From Meconema thalassinum (lineage: Eukaryota; Arthropoda; Insecta; Orthoptera; Tettigoniidae), in NCBI GenBank assembly GCA_946902985.2, contig OX336389.2, positions 280,657,527 through 280,721,526 of the forward strand: a stretch of 64,000 nt of DNA, read 5' to 3'. Positions within the stretch are counted from its first letter, which is position 1. Each line of letters starts with the position of its first letter. Shown here piece by piece: positions 32,406 through 44,160 of the stretch. The position numbers were made by a program, and so were the translations under genes. Below the pieces are notes generated by a model. It was given only the letters and a program-made list of their open reading frames with translations, was not told the DNA's origin and ran no database searches.

Positions 32406-33628
32406 ATTTTAGTAGATATTTTATCCATGTTGGTGAAATGATGTCCATATTCCCGGTCGCGGTAACATCCACTAAGTGACTTCTCTTTATGCTTGGAGAA
32501 AGGTATTGACATTTGGCCGGAAATTCCACGTTAGTCATCATGCTTCTGCCTCTTGATCCATCCATGTTCGCATAGTTGATGGCATAATTATCTCCGTTGC
32601 AATATCACAGCCCACGTGTTTCAGTGCCAAGTTGGAAATAAATCTACATATCTTCGAGGATAGCTTAGACTGCGAAGTATAGCTGACTTGACGAATGTTG
32701 ATGATGTCACCACGATGAACTAACAAGCTCATTGACAGCATGATATCTCGTACGTGTAGTAATAATGGCAGTGAGAATTGATGAGATGTCAAGGCCATCT
32801 ACTACAGACATACGGTACTTAATAAAATGTACTTGAAAGCATGTGGGTAAAATAATCTTCTCGTGTATGAGTGCGAAACGTGCCTGAATATTTCGTACGC
32901 ATTATAGGAGTATTCCTCTTTTAAGCATGAAGCTGTAGATTGGCATATCAAATATGTGATATTATCACAAGTTCCACATCGTATTCTAAAAACTATCCGC
33001 AAATTTACTCCAAACATTATCCGCAGCGTATCCGCAATCCGCACAGCCATATAAATTACATCCGCGTGGAGAAATATTTTGCGGATATCCGCGGGTTTAT
33101 CCGCGGATATCCGCATCCGCGCTGGGCTTTAACTATAGGCCACAGCCGCTACCTTCCAACTCCTCGTCCTTACATTCCAACTTCCCTCCTTCCCTCCCCA
33201 ACGGTACTTGTAGCTCACCCATTGGGTGTCCGTCTCGAAGCAGCTACAAAACTGGCGAGCCGAACATGTCCTCGGACACTCCCGGCACTAAAAGCCATAC
33301 GCTAAAAAAAACAAAACTACAAAAGTAGCTTTTCCCACCCACATCTTTGTTGCTCATTTCCAGTACCGTAATAAAACTCTACCTTCTCAATATCTTGGTA
33401 TTTATTAAAAAATTTAAACACAACAGGTTTTATCCAATATTTTACTTTAGTTTAAGGAAAAAACACACTTAAAGTTAAGGTTACACATATAAATACTCAA
33501 AAATACCCGGACGTTCATTTTCCTTTTCTTTCAGTTTTGAAGGATCAATATTGTTCCTGATTTCAATTTAAGGCATCAAATACCTGTGTTTCAGTCCTTG
33601 TTTGTCCAACACTTCATCAACACATCAA

Positions 33629-34193
33629 AAAGTGTTGTACAAAGCTCAAAAAACTGAAAGTACCCTCATTTTGGGTATTTAAATGACCACAGGGTAAATA
33701 CCCAATTTATATTTACCTTCCCACTGGGTATTTACCCGGCCCACATCACTATGTATAGGTGGCGGAGTTTGTAACAGGCTGTTTCCCATTCCTCCTCTTT
33801 CATGGCTGGTGTGCGGTAGAAGGCGGGGTCGATTTCTGCTGTCTGTTCTCCCAGGAATTTCTTGCGTTCTTGGGTTGAGACCAGTTTGTGTGTTGATATC
33901 ATATCTAAAGTGTTGTACAAAGCTCAAAAAACTGAAAGTACCCTCATTTTGGGTATTTAAATGACCACAGGGTAAATACCCGGGTAAATACCCAATTTAT
34001 ATTTACCTTCCCACTGGATATTTACCCGGCCCACATCACTATGTATAGGTGGTGGAGTTTGTAACAGGCTGTTTCCCATTCCTCCTCTTTCATGGCTGGT
34101 GTGCGGTAGAAGGCGGGGTCGATTTCTGCTGTCTGTTCTCCCAGGAATTTCTTGAGTTCTTGGGTTGAGACCAGTTTGTGTGTTGATATCATA
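33629..34193. repeat. 278-bp tandem duplication spanning a hAT end and LINE sequence
   Basis: 33629-33906 and 33907-34193 are near-identical direct copies. Each starts AAAGTGTTGTACAAAGCTC inside the outer hAT element, crosses its terminus and the TGTATAGG duplication, and runs through LINE sequence to GTTGATATCATA. The second copy has a small insertion of CGGGTAAATACCC type. The minus-strand LINE frame (KKFLGEQTAEIDPAFYRTP) is therefore present twice. Confidence 0.88.
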
Positions 34194-37100
34194 TCTTATA
34201 TATAAAAGTGAAAGTCTGTATGTATGTATGTATGTATGTGGGTGGGTGGGTATGTGGGTTTGTTCCGTATACAAATCTACACCGTTCCACCAATCTCAAC
34301 CAAATTTTGCATACACATAGTTTAGGACCCAGAAGGAACGGCTGGCTACATGAATTTTCGATAGCCTTTCTCATTCTTCTGATTTCGGACCTTTTGTACT
34401 CGAGCAAAGGCTAATATAAAGTCATAAAATATACTCCTGAAGGAATGGCAAGGCAGATCATTTCCATGGCAACATAGCTCAAGTCGAGACGTGGCCGACT
34501 GGATCCGAGTTGCGCTCTGCACTACCGGTATAGAAAATGAGGATCTTTACTTGAAATCCCGTTAGTTACTCAACTGCTCACAGAGCACTGTCAACCGAGT
34601 ATATCATAACAAAGACTTGACACTATCTACTAGATATTTGTCAAATACCACTCACTCACTCACTCACTCACTGACTCATTCATTCATCACGAAATCTCAG
34701 AAACCACCGAACGGATTGGAATGAAATTTGGTATGCAGCTTCCTCAAGGGCCGCAAACGCCCACTAAGAAAGGATTTTTGGATATTCAGGTTGTTAAGGG
34801 GGTAGACCTGCATTTCATTGAATAGCAATATCTCCCGATTGGTTTCATTGGGGGATGTGATACTCGGCATATAAACTCATCATTAAAAATAAGAAGACAC
34901 GTGTCTGAGGGTTTTTCAATGTGGTGTATATTATGAGGTGAAAAGGGTGAAAAGTGGGGGTTCAAAGATTCCTAACGGAGCGTGTATCTCTTAAACGACA
35001 TAGGCGAGGAGTTTGAAACTCAGCGGAAAAAAATCAGCAAAAAAAAAAAAAGTAAATAGATGTTTTGACAGTTTATTCATAAATCCAATTGAAGGGGCCC
35101 ATGGGGAGAGGTGAAATTCTGGGGGGGAAACAGGAAAGAAAGTGTCCTAACTGATTGAGTGACTGACTCACTCATCAAACTCAGGGGGAAAAAACTGCTT
35201 TACAGTAAGTAAATAGCTGTTCGACAGTTTTTTTTCATAAATCAAATTTAAGGGGTTCATGGGGAGAGGTGAAATTCTGAAAAAAGAAAATTGAAAGAAA
35301 ATGTCCTGACTCACTTACTCACTCACTCACTCATCATCGCCCAGCCAAAATTATTGAAGTTAGAAACATGACAGTTCGGGGATATGTTCATTGTATGTCA
35401 AAACCGTCTACTAAGGGAGGATTTTCGGATATTCAGGTCCAAAAGGGGTCTTAAGGGGGTTAAACCTGCATTTCATTGAATAACAATATCTCCCGATTGG
35501 TTTCATTGGAGGATGTAATACACGGCATATAAACTCATCATTAAAAAATAAGAAGACACGTGTCTGAGGGTTTTTCGATGTGGTGTATATTATGAGGTGA
35601 AAGGTGTGAAAGGTGGGGGTTTAAGGATTCCTAACGGAGCGTGTATCTCTATAACGACATAGGCGAGGAGTTTGAAACTCAGCGGAAAAAAATCAGCTTA
35701 AAAAATAAGTAAATAGGTGTTCGACTGTTTTTTTTCTTTCATAAATCCAATTTAAGGGGCCCATGGGGAGGGGTGAAATTCTGGGGGGGGGAAAAAAAAC
35801 AGGAAAGAAAGTGTCCTAACCGATTGACTCTCTCACTCTTCAAACTCAGGGGGGAAAACTGCTTAAAAATAAGTAAATATGTGTTCGACAGTTTTTTTTT
35901 TGATAAATCAAATTTAAGGGGTTCATCGGGAGGGGTGAAATTCTGAAGGAAAAAAATAAATGAAAGAAAATGTCCTGACCCACTCACTCACTCATCATCG
36001 CCCAGCCAAAAATATTGGAGTTGGAAACGTGGCATTTTGGGGATATGTTCGTTGTATGTCAAAACCGTACACTAAGGGAGGATTTTTGGATATTCAGGTT
36101 CTAAAGGGGTCTTAAGGGGGTTAAACCTGCATTTCATTGAATAACAATATCTCACGAGTGGTTTCATTTGTGGATGTGATACTCGGCATATAAACTAATC
36201 ATTAAAAATAAGCAGACATGTGTGTAAGGGTTTTTCGATGTGGTGTATTATTATGAGGTGAAAGGGGTGAAAAGTGGGGGTTGAAGGATTCCTAACGGAG
36301 CGTGTAGGCCCATCTCTTAAACGACATGGGCGAGAAATTTGAAACTCAGCGAAAAAATCAGCTTAAAAATAAGTAAATCGATGTTCAACCGTTTTTTCAT
36401 AAATTAATTTAAGGGGCCAATGGGGTGGGGTGAAATTCTGGGGAATAAAAAGGAGAGAAAGTGTCCTGACTGACTAACTCACTCACTCATCAAACTCAGG
36501 GGGAAAAGACAGCTTAAAAATAAGTTAATAGGTGTTCAAGCGTTTTTTCATCAATCCAATTTAGGGGGCCCATGGGGAGGGGTGAAATTCTGGTAAAAAT
36601 AATTGAAAGAAATTGTCCTGTCTGACTCACTCACTCATTACGCCCAGCGAAAACTATTAACGTTGGAAACATGAAATTTTGGGAATATGTTCTCTGTATG
36701 TCGAAAACATCAACTAAGGAATGATTTTTGTTTATTCGGCTTTTAAAGAGGTGTTAAGGGGGTAAACGTGCATTTCATTGAATAACGATATCTCATGAGT
36801 TGTTTCTTTGGGGATGTGATACTTGGCATATAAACTAATCATTAAAAATAATCAGACATATGTCTAAGGGTTTATCGATGTGGTGTATATTATGAGGTGA
36901 AAGGGGGTGAAAATTGGGGCTTGAGGGATTCTTAACGGAGCATGTATCTCATAAACGACATAGGCGAGAAGTTTGAAATTCGGCGGGAAAAAAGAGCTTA
37001 AAATATAAATAAATAGGTGTTCGACCGTTTATTCATAAATCCAATTTAAGGGGCCCTTGGAGGGGGGTGAAATTCTGGGTGAAAAAAACAGGAAAGAAAG

Positions 37101-39570
37101 TGTCCTAACTCGCTCACTCATCCAACTCAGGGGGGAAGAACAGCTCAAAAATAAGTAAATAGGTGTTCGACCGTTTTTTTTTCTTTCATAAATCCAATTT
37201 AAGGGGTTCATGAGAGGGGTGAAATTCTGAAAAATAAATGAAAGAAAATGTCCTGACTTACTCACTCACTCATCATCGCCCAGCCAAAATTATTGAAGTT
37301 AGAAACATGACATTTTGGGGCTATGTTCGTTGTATGTCGAAAACGTCCACTAAGGAAGGATTTGTGGATATTCAGGTTCTAAAGGGGTGTTAAGGGGGTA
37401 GACTTGCATTTAATTGAATAACAATATCTTCCGATTGGCTTCCTTGGGGATGGGATACTTGGCATATAAACTCATCATTAAGAATAAGAAGACACATGTC
37501 TGAGGGTTTTTAGATGTGGTGTATATTATGAGGTGTATGTGTGAAAAGTGGGAGTTGAAGGATTCCTAACGGAGCAAGTATCTCTTAAAAGACAGAGGCA
37601 AAAAGTATGAATCTCAGGGAGAAAAATCAGCTTGAAAAAGTAGTAAATAGGTGTTCGATCGTTTTTTCATAAATCCAATTTATGGGGCCCATGGGGAGGG
37701 GTGAAATTCTGGGGAAAGAAGTCCACTAAGGAAGGATTTTTGGATATTCACTCATCATCCCCCAGCAAACCTATTGCAGTTAGAAACTTGACATTTTGGG
37801 GATATGTTCGTTGTGTGTCGAAAAAGTCCACTAAAGATGAATTTTTGGATATTCATGTTCTGAAGGGGTGTTAAGGGGGTTAAACTTGCATTTCATTGAA
37901 TAACAATATCTCACGAGTTGTTTCATTTGGGGATGTGAAATTCGGCATATAAACTAATCATTCAAAATAAGCAGACATGTCTAAGGGTTTATCGATATGG
38001 TGTATATTATGAGGTGAAAGGGGAGAAAATTGGGGGTTGAAGGATTCTTAACAGAGCATGTACTGTATCTCTTATTCAACATAGGCGATAAGTTTGAAAT
38101 TCAGCGGAAAAAGCAGCTTAAAATATAAGTAAATAGGTGTTCGACCGTTTATGCATAAATCTAATTTAAGGGGCTCATGGGGAGGGGTGAAATTCTGGGG
38201 GGAAAAAACAGGAAAGAAAGTGTCCTAACTGATTGACTCACTTACTCACTCATCAAACTCGGGGGGAAAACAGCTTTAAATAAGTAAATAGGTGTTCGAC
38301 CGTTTTTCTTTCATAAATCCAATTTAAGGGGTTCATGGGGAGGGGTGAAATTCTCAAAAATAAATGAAAGAAAATGTCCTGACTGACTGACTTACTCACT
38401 CATCATCCCCCAGCCAAAATTATTGAAGTTAGAAACATGAAATTTTGGAGATATGTTCGTTGTATGTCGAAATCGTCCACTAAGGAAAGGAGTTTTGGAT
38501 ATTCAGGTTCTGAAGAGGTGTTAAGGGGGTAAACGTGCATTTTATTGAATAACAATATCTCACGAGTGGTTTCATTTGGGGATGTGATACTTGGCATATA
38601 TACTAATCATTAAAAATAAGCTGACACATGTCTAATGGTTTTTCGATATGGTGTATATTATGAGGTGAAAGGGATGAAAAGTGGGGGTTGAAAGATTCCT
38701 AACGGAGCGTGTACCTCTTAAACGACATAGGCGAGGAGTTTGAAACTCGGAGGAAATCAATCAGATTAAAAATAAATAAATAATTAAAATATATACAGTA
38801 GGTGTTCGACCGTTTTTTCATAAATCAAATTTAAGGGGCCTATGGGGAGGGGTGAAATTCTGGAAGAAAAACTTCCACTAAGGAAGGATTTTTGGATGTT
38901 CACTCTCATCGACCAACCAAAACTATTAAAGTTAGAAGAATCATATTTTGGGGATATGTTTGTTGTGTGTCGAAAACGTCTACTAAGGAGGGATTTTTGG
39001 ATATTCAGGTTCTAAAGGGGTGTTAACGGGGTTAAACCTGCATTCATTGAATAACAAAATGACACGACTATGACGCGAGCGAAGCGAGGCTAAAAATGAG
39101 ATGGTGTGTGTCTGTGTATTACTCAATCACGCAATTACCACTGGTCCGATTTACATGAATTTTACATGGAAGTAGCTGATTTACCTGGTTAACATATAGG
39201 CTACTTTGGATTTCAATACTTTGCACTATTTAAAGATGGCGACCATTTTAGTGACGTCACTACACCCTTTGGTTTCAAACTTTCATATTTCCATTTCAAA
39301 TAAAAAGAGGACGCTAAGAAATAGCAAACTTTTGATGGCATATACGAGGTTTAAAATTACATTTTCTATCCGAAAGGTATCTCCAATGGTTAGCGAGTAA
39401 AACCTAAATTTGTGCTATAAAACACGGTCAACGCCGAGCGGTGTAGTTAGACAAAATGTTCCATCCTTAATCTCCCTCTGTGCAGCACCTCGCCTATCCC
39501 CTGTTTTAACTGTCGCCTTCACATTTTAATTTATTTATGACGCGTAGCGAAGCACGGGTACTTCAGCTAG
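34194..39570 (+). mobile_element. Non-autonomous Helitron-like element, 5.4 kb
   Basis: Left end A|TCTTATATATAAAAGTG has the Helitron TC start within an AT target. Right end GCGAAGCACGGGTACTTCAG then CTAG|T has the CTRR end followed by T. No target duplication and no inverted ends, as expected. The outside sequences are both parts of one minus-strand LINE, which supports these borders. A (TATG)n run lies just inside the left end. Most of the interior is a tandem array and no Rep/helicase is seen. Confidence 0.7.
34660..39060. repeat. Tandem array inside the Helitron, ~650-bp unit, eight copies
   Basis: The marker CATTTCATTGAATA (with small changes) occurs at about 34811, 35469, 36130, 36771, 37407, 37889, 38538 and 39041. 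Spacings of about 640-660 bp are interrupted by two shortened units (about 480 and 500 bp). Each unit holds two copies of a sub-repeat containing AAGTAAATAGGTGTTCGAC and GGGGAGGGGTGAAATTCTG. The longer units also contain runs of CACTCACTCACTCATCA. Confidence 0.9.
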
Positions 39571-41510
39571 TATTTTATAAATGTCGTTGTTCCCGCCAGT
39601 TGATATACTAGGCGGGTTGGAGCGTACTTCGATACCCCAAGCGTCTTCTTTAAGTATCAGAGCTTTAACATTATTGTAGTTGTGGTGTGGCCATATTATT
39701 TCGATGACGTAGGATGCTACTCGGGCAATTTTCAGATTGAACAGTGAAATTGCTGTTTTTAGTGATAGGCTTCTGAATCTTTTAATTTCGGAGTTCTATT
39801 TGTTGTATGTGGCTGTCCATATGCTTTTTGTGTTTGGAACTGAGGCCTTGATGAGTTCGTTTGAAATATTGTCTGGTCTTGCTGCTTTTCCAGGCTTGCT
39901 TCTCTGTATCACCGGCCAGGCTTCTGTTATGGTTGGCGGCATTTCCCTTTCATTTTGAAGGCCGTCTTTTGTAGCAGTTCTGTTAATTGGGCTTCCCAGC
40001 TTTCCAGTGGGATGCTGGTATCACCGTGTTTTATCTTGCATGTAAGGCTTTGTATGGTTTATTTTCTGCTTATCTCAGTAGTTGTTCTTTTTTATGTGCG
40101 TAGTCCTTCTTCATTGCACGAAGTAGATTAGCATGATTATATATTCTACTTTCCTGGTTATACTTTTCTCATTTCTCTTGGTCTGGTTGATTCTTTAGGT
40201 CTTGTAGTCTTCCTAGGGTGTTGTTTCTCATTTCATAGCATTCTGTGCCGAACCACGGCTTGCTTTTTCTCGTGCGAGGTGGGTCTGGAGTCTATTCCAA
40301 TAGACCAGGCTGTTCCAAATCCACGAGTTTGAGTGTGAGTACACGCTAGTACTCAGCAGTAATGCTCGGAGCACGGTTGGAGAGGGACTGGGGGTGATAG
40401 CCAATACGTCACTGGACGAAGGTCATAGTACAAGTCCATGCACTTCCAGCCAGTCTTGATGTAGCCACCGTGAAGTGACGGCAGCCCCCCACATCAGAGC
40501 TGTATTGCATGTTGCAGGTTTACTCACGTAAGGCGGCGGGTACTCCGCTGCTCACGGACGTGTTGCTCGGCTGGAACAGCCTGCAATAGACGGTCTTGAA
40601 GCGTTCTTACGCCGGTGTCTAGTTTTCTTTCTTATATGTATTTCATTACCTGGTTCTGGTCAAGGGTGTGGGTGAGGTATGTTATGTCTAATAACATCAG
40701 TGTCCATCTTCACGTCTCCTTGGGCTCTCGTCCTGGGTTCTTTTGCAGCTGGAAAGTTGCCATTACTGGTAGATGTTTCCATTAGTATCTCAGGATTCTT
40801 TTCCTAGTACAGCATGTCCCCTTAGCTTTATCTTTTCTCCACGGTGGAAAATTAGGTCGATGGCGCAGGTTCCATCGTGTGCGATGTATTTGGGGCTTAC
40901 TTTGTTGTTGATAAATTAGAAACCCTCTTCTCCCATCATCTCCGTTAGGGCTCTTCCATTTCTATTCTGGATGTCAAGGCGACAGTTGAAGTCGCCTGCC
41001 ATTATGGTTGATTTTTCCGGGTCAGTTTGTTCTAAGATTCTGGCAATACATCGACCGTTTTGCCAGCTGATGTCTGAGGGCAGAGATATAATCGTATTAT
41101 TGTGATGTCCTTGAGGTGACCCGTAACTGAGTCTTCGGTAACATGTCCTAGTGCAGCTTTGTGGAAACGGGTGATTCCACCTGAGGGTCCGCCGTTTCTG
41201 CGGTGCTTTGCTAGTGCATGAGTCGAATAGTATCCTGTGATGTTCAAGGGTTTTCAGTTAGGAACATTTCGCAGAATATTATTACATGCATGAATAGTAA
41301 GTTGTTTGGCAGTATGCTCAGGGCTGATTTTATTCCTTCTATATTCCATGTGGTTAATTCTATTGTTTGATTTGGACCTTCACTTTGCTTATGAAAGAGA
41401 TGAGGGTGAAAAGTGACCTCCTCTGGCCAGAAGTCTTCTGCGTTTAACTTGGTGGCCTCTTCTTCTGTTACTCTTATCTTAAAAATGTTTGATTGGCCTC
41501 TGGTTCTCAT
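39571..41510 (-). pseudogene. LINE ORF2: AP endonuclease and linker, RT core missing
   Basis: Minus strand. The apurinic endonuclease begins near 41370 with IELTTWNIEGIKSALS. It continues GGPSGGITRFHKAALGH (about 41170) and AGDFNCR, a catalytic-loop motif (about 40985-41005). A post-endonuclease block KPWFGTECYEMRNNTL is at about 40210-40260. Residues like the region after the RT palm (SLFNLKIARVASYVIEIIWP) are at about 39680-39770. The YADD core that should lie between is absent, so the RT was deleted. Many stops and frame breaks exist. A 278-bp hAT-type MITE interrupts it, and the C-terminus has been displaced to 33752-34193 and 27960-28104 by the Helitron and hAT insertions. Confidence 0.75.
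40306..40583. mobile_element. 278-bp MITE with 8-bp target duplication (hAT type)
   Basis: Ends CAGGCTGTTCCA and TGGAACAGCCTG are inverted repeats and are flanked by an exact CAATAGAC at 40298-40305 and 40584-40591. It is nested in the LINE. The 8-bp duplication favours hAT. The fifth base of the terminus departs from the YARNG pattern. Confidence 0.85.
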
Positions 41511-42335
41511 CTCTTCAGAAGCATTTATTGACTTGATACCCTTATTCTATATATATTCTGTGATATCTTTTATTGTTGTGGATTCATCCAATCTTCCAGT
41601 GAATATCCATTTGAGTCTCTTGGTTGGTTTCAGTCTGTCTGTGTTGACACCCGTGACTATTTTTGGGGTCGGGAACGTGTTCCTCTACCTTTGTGGGGGT
41701 TTGGTGTGTTGCGGGAGGCATTTTATCATTCCATCATATTGCTTGTTCTACTTCCGGTGTTTGGTCTCGATACCATTTCCCTCCTTTCTTCACTTCGGGC
41801 GTGGTCTTCTGTCCCTCTCTTGGCTTCATTTGAACTTTCTCCCCTCCTTTTTTTGTTTCTTGTGCATCTGTTTTTTCTGTTTCTTTTGGTTTTTGGTTGT
41901 TATTATACGTGAACAGTATTGAAACATGGAAGTTATAAAATCCTCACCAGAATTGATTGAATAACCATTACAGTGCATATAATGACTACCTATCTAGTGC
42001 CCTTTTAGACCGTCACGAATACAGTAACTTATATATATTCAAGACTTGTTGCATCAAGGAATGCGTGTTGCCATTCAATCGATTTACTAATTGGTTGACT
42101 AATTGTGTAACGAATGCCAGCATTAGCTTTCATCTGGTTGTATAAATTAATATTATATTCATTTGCTTGTTGTTTTTTTTTTCTTCCATGGCTGTGTTTA
42201 GATATTATTTTAAGGTGGGCTGTCTAATATCACAGCAAGATGGGGTTAACAAGGATCTCTCTGCATATATTGCGTGGGGTAAACTTCTAAGATGGTATAT
42301 TTGTTCTGATATAAGTTAATAGCATGAAGAGCCAA
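41511..42335. other. LINE 5' sequence then unassigned DNA
   Basis: A minus frame leading into the endonuclease (RTRGQSNIFKIRVTEEEATK) suggests that LINE sequence reaches about 41600. Beyond that nothing is recognised. Confidence 0.35.
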
Positions 42336-42337
42336 CC

Positions 42338-42500
42338 AGGCTCATTTTGGTTTTGGCCGGGGATTTAAGGCCGGATGCCCTTCCTGACGCCACGTGATTT
42401 TTCAGGTGAAAATTTCACCCCGCTGTCACCGGGATTCGAACCCCGGCCGTCCGGGTGAAAGACGAGCAGCTAAGCCACTGCGCCATAACGCTCCCCAAAT
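42338..42500 (-). repeat. tRNA-derived SINE fragment related to family C
   Basis: Minus-strand head: GTTATGGCGCAGTGGCTTAGC (box A), then GGGGTTCGAATCCCGG (box B). It is followed by the segment TTAAGGCCGGATGCCCTTCC, shared with the tail region of 17440-17470. It ends a few bases before the Helitron start. Confidence 0.65.
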
Positions 42501-43117
42501 GAAGAATGTAATCTATATATTTAAAACACTAAGGTGATTTTTGTTACCGCGAGATTGAGAAAACGGCTTAACCGATTGACTCCGTAAAGCATTCTGATGA
42601 AAGCCTGTAGATTTGCAGGGTGTCTTTAAAAGGGAAATATATGCTAGGGTGTACTTTTAAATTATTAAAGAAAAATGTAATATTTGTCGCTCCCGCGCTT
42701 TCGCACAATGGCTTTTCTCCAGGAGAGAAATGGCAGATCCCACCGCATCTTACTGAGATCTTTGTTTGTGAGAATTAAAAGGGGGAGAAATATTGTTTAT
42801 GATGTTTCCACGATATATATTGAAATAGAAGTATAAAATAAGGGAAGTATTGAAGAACTTAAACTGGCAGTTGAGTATGTATGCTCTTTACATAACTTAA
42901 TATTGCACTACCATCCCATTGTCTGGGTGGCTAAGGGGGCTAGCGATACAGTCTATGAAATGTATTATGCATCGTCGAGGGAGCCTCGGATATGTTTTAT
43001 TTCCATATTCTTTCTTACTATTGGTATTACATTATCAAAACATATTATACTTTTATCATTCCCGTGCGCTTGTGTGCACAATCCCTTTTGCCATGAGAGC
43101 GAACATAATTCATTTGA

Positions 43118-43465
43118 GGGGCTTTGACATCGTGGTCACTTAGCTCCGTCTACTTTGATGTGCGTTTAATATTCTCTCTTATAACCTGTTTTATTGTGAT
43201 GGCTCTAATTATGTGTGTATCTGTAACTAAGGTGGGTATTGGGAAGGAGGAAGGAGGAACCATCCCGGTATTTGCCTGGAGTGGAAGTGGGAAACCACAA
43301 AAAGACATCCAAGATGGTTGAGGTTGGAATCGATCCCACCCCACCTCTCGAGGCTGAGTGCGGCCCGTTCCACCCCTTTGGCTAGAATTAATTTTCTTGG
43401 CAGAGCAGGGAATTGAACCTGGATCTCCAGGGCGATAGCAAAGAATGTAGCCTGAAGAGTGGGCT
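43118..43465 (-). repeat. SINE family B copy nested in the Helitron
   Basis: Plus strand shows GACATCGTGGTCACTTAGC (tail), the core CGGTATTTGCCTGGAGTGG and GGGAAACCACAAAAAGACA, GGAATCGATCCCACC, and a head with GGGAATTGAACCTGG. It is a full-length but diverged copy. Confidence 0.7.
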
Positions 43466-43616
43466 TCCCTGTGTTAATACGATGTTTGTGATGTACAGGA
43501 CGTAGAATTCTATAACTGGCTCAATTAAGTTGGCTGGCGAAGTGAGTCTATGCCCATTCCAGTAGTTGGTGAAATGATTCTATGCTCCCGTGCATAATTT
43601 ACTGTCATAGAAACCC

Positions 43617-44064
43617 AAAGGATTGTACCTAAAACAGGTGATGGAAATTGCTTATTTCGAGCAGTTTCATACTGTTTATATCAAAATGAAGAACGTCATC
43701 GTGAGCTGCGTTTGCAAACTATTGCAAATATTGTTGCTGATAGGGATAAATATAAGGATTTTATTATAGGCGATCAGACTCGTCACATTCTCCTCAGCAA
43801 CCAACTTGAGTATGAAAGTCTCTGGACGGTGAGTACACTGGTCATATTGCACTTCATTGTACAGTACTGTATGAGCCAATTGTTTATTGATTATTTGTTT
43901 AGAGTACATTCTAATCACGCTGTGGATTTTGGCAATGGAAGTATTATTTGTCATTTAATACTTAGTGGCTCCGTTGATGCAGGACATGATAGTGTTATCG
44001 AATACGACATTAATTTGGGGAGAGATGCTACTATAAAAATCCCGTCCGACGAAAAAGAGCATTA
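43617..44064 (+). pseudogene. OTU-like cysteine protease domain of the Helitron
   Basis: Residues RIVPKTGDGNCLFRAVSYCL contain the OTU catalytic block D-G-N-C-L-F-R with Asp and Cys. Helical residues QNEERHRELRLQTIANIVAD follow, and near 43965 SGSVDAGHDSVIEY carries the usual GSVDAGH tail with the His. Between YESLWT and the tail the reading is replaced by unrelated sequence, so the domain is disrupted. OTU domains are known passengers in animal Helitrons. Here the domain lies upstream of the Helitron-N piece. Confidence 0.7.
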
Positions 44065-44160
44065 GCCGGTAAACTACAAATAGACACACAAATGTGAGAA
44101 ATCAGAGAAAACACTAAGCTACTTTTAAAAATCTAATATAAATATGCCATTTCAGAAACG

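Larger units (their letters stand above)
28954..33131 (-). mobile_element. Inner hAT element, 4.18 kb
   Basis: Termini TAGAGCCCTGCGCGG and CCGCGCTGGGCTTTA match in 13 of 15 inverted positions and fit YARNG. An 8-bp duplication ACTATAGG lies at 28946-28953 and 33132-33139. Multiple GTTATCCGCATCCGCA-type repeats lie just inside both ends. A degenerate BED finger is on the minus strand. A piggyBac-like element and a family E SINE are nested inside. Confidence 0.9.
28796..33305 (+). repeat. SINE family A copy, split by an inner hAT element
   Basis: The 5' half at 28796-28953 has the tRNA-like head (TTAGCCGTGGTGGTTACGGC, box B GAGGTTCGAATCCCC) and the core inverse GGTTTCCCATCTTCC plus AAATGCCGGGGTTGG. 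The 3' half at 33132-33305 starts with the repeated ACTATAGG and continues GCCACAGCCGCTACC to GTCCTCGGACACTCCCGGCAC. The unsplit copy at 59536-59862 confirms the order. Confidence 0.88.
28105..33751. mobile_element. Outer hAT element of the nest (element itself about 1.1 kb)
   Basis: Ends TAGTGATGT and ACATCACTA are inverted. Repeated TAAATACCC/GGGTATTTA blocks are subterminal on both sides. The flanks TGTATAGA (28097-28104) and TGTATAGG (33752-33759) are an 8-bp duplication with one change. Removing the inner insertions leaves roughly 28105-28795 plus 33305-33751. No transposase is visible. Confidence 0.8.

Noticed and set aside
34660..39060. Protein-coding minus frames such as 35739-35987 and 37029-37265
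   Set aside because: They recur with the repeat unit and shift frame between units, so they are products of the array.
41413..41922. 169-residue hydrophobic plus-strand frame that could look like a membrane protein
   Set aside because: It is antisense to the LINE 5' region at its start and otherwise T-rich. The hydrophobicity is explained by T-rich codons.
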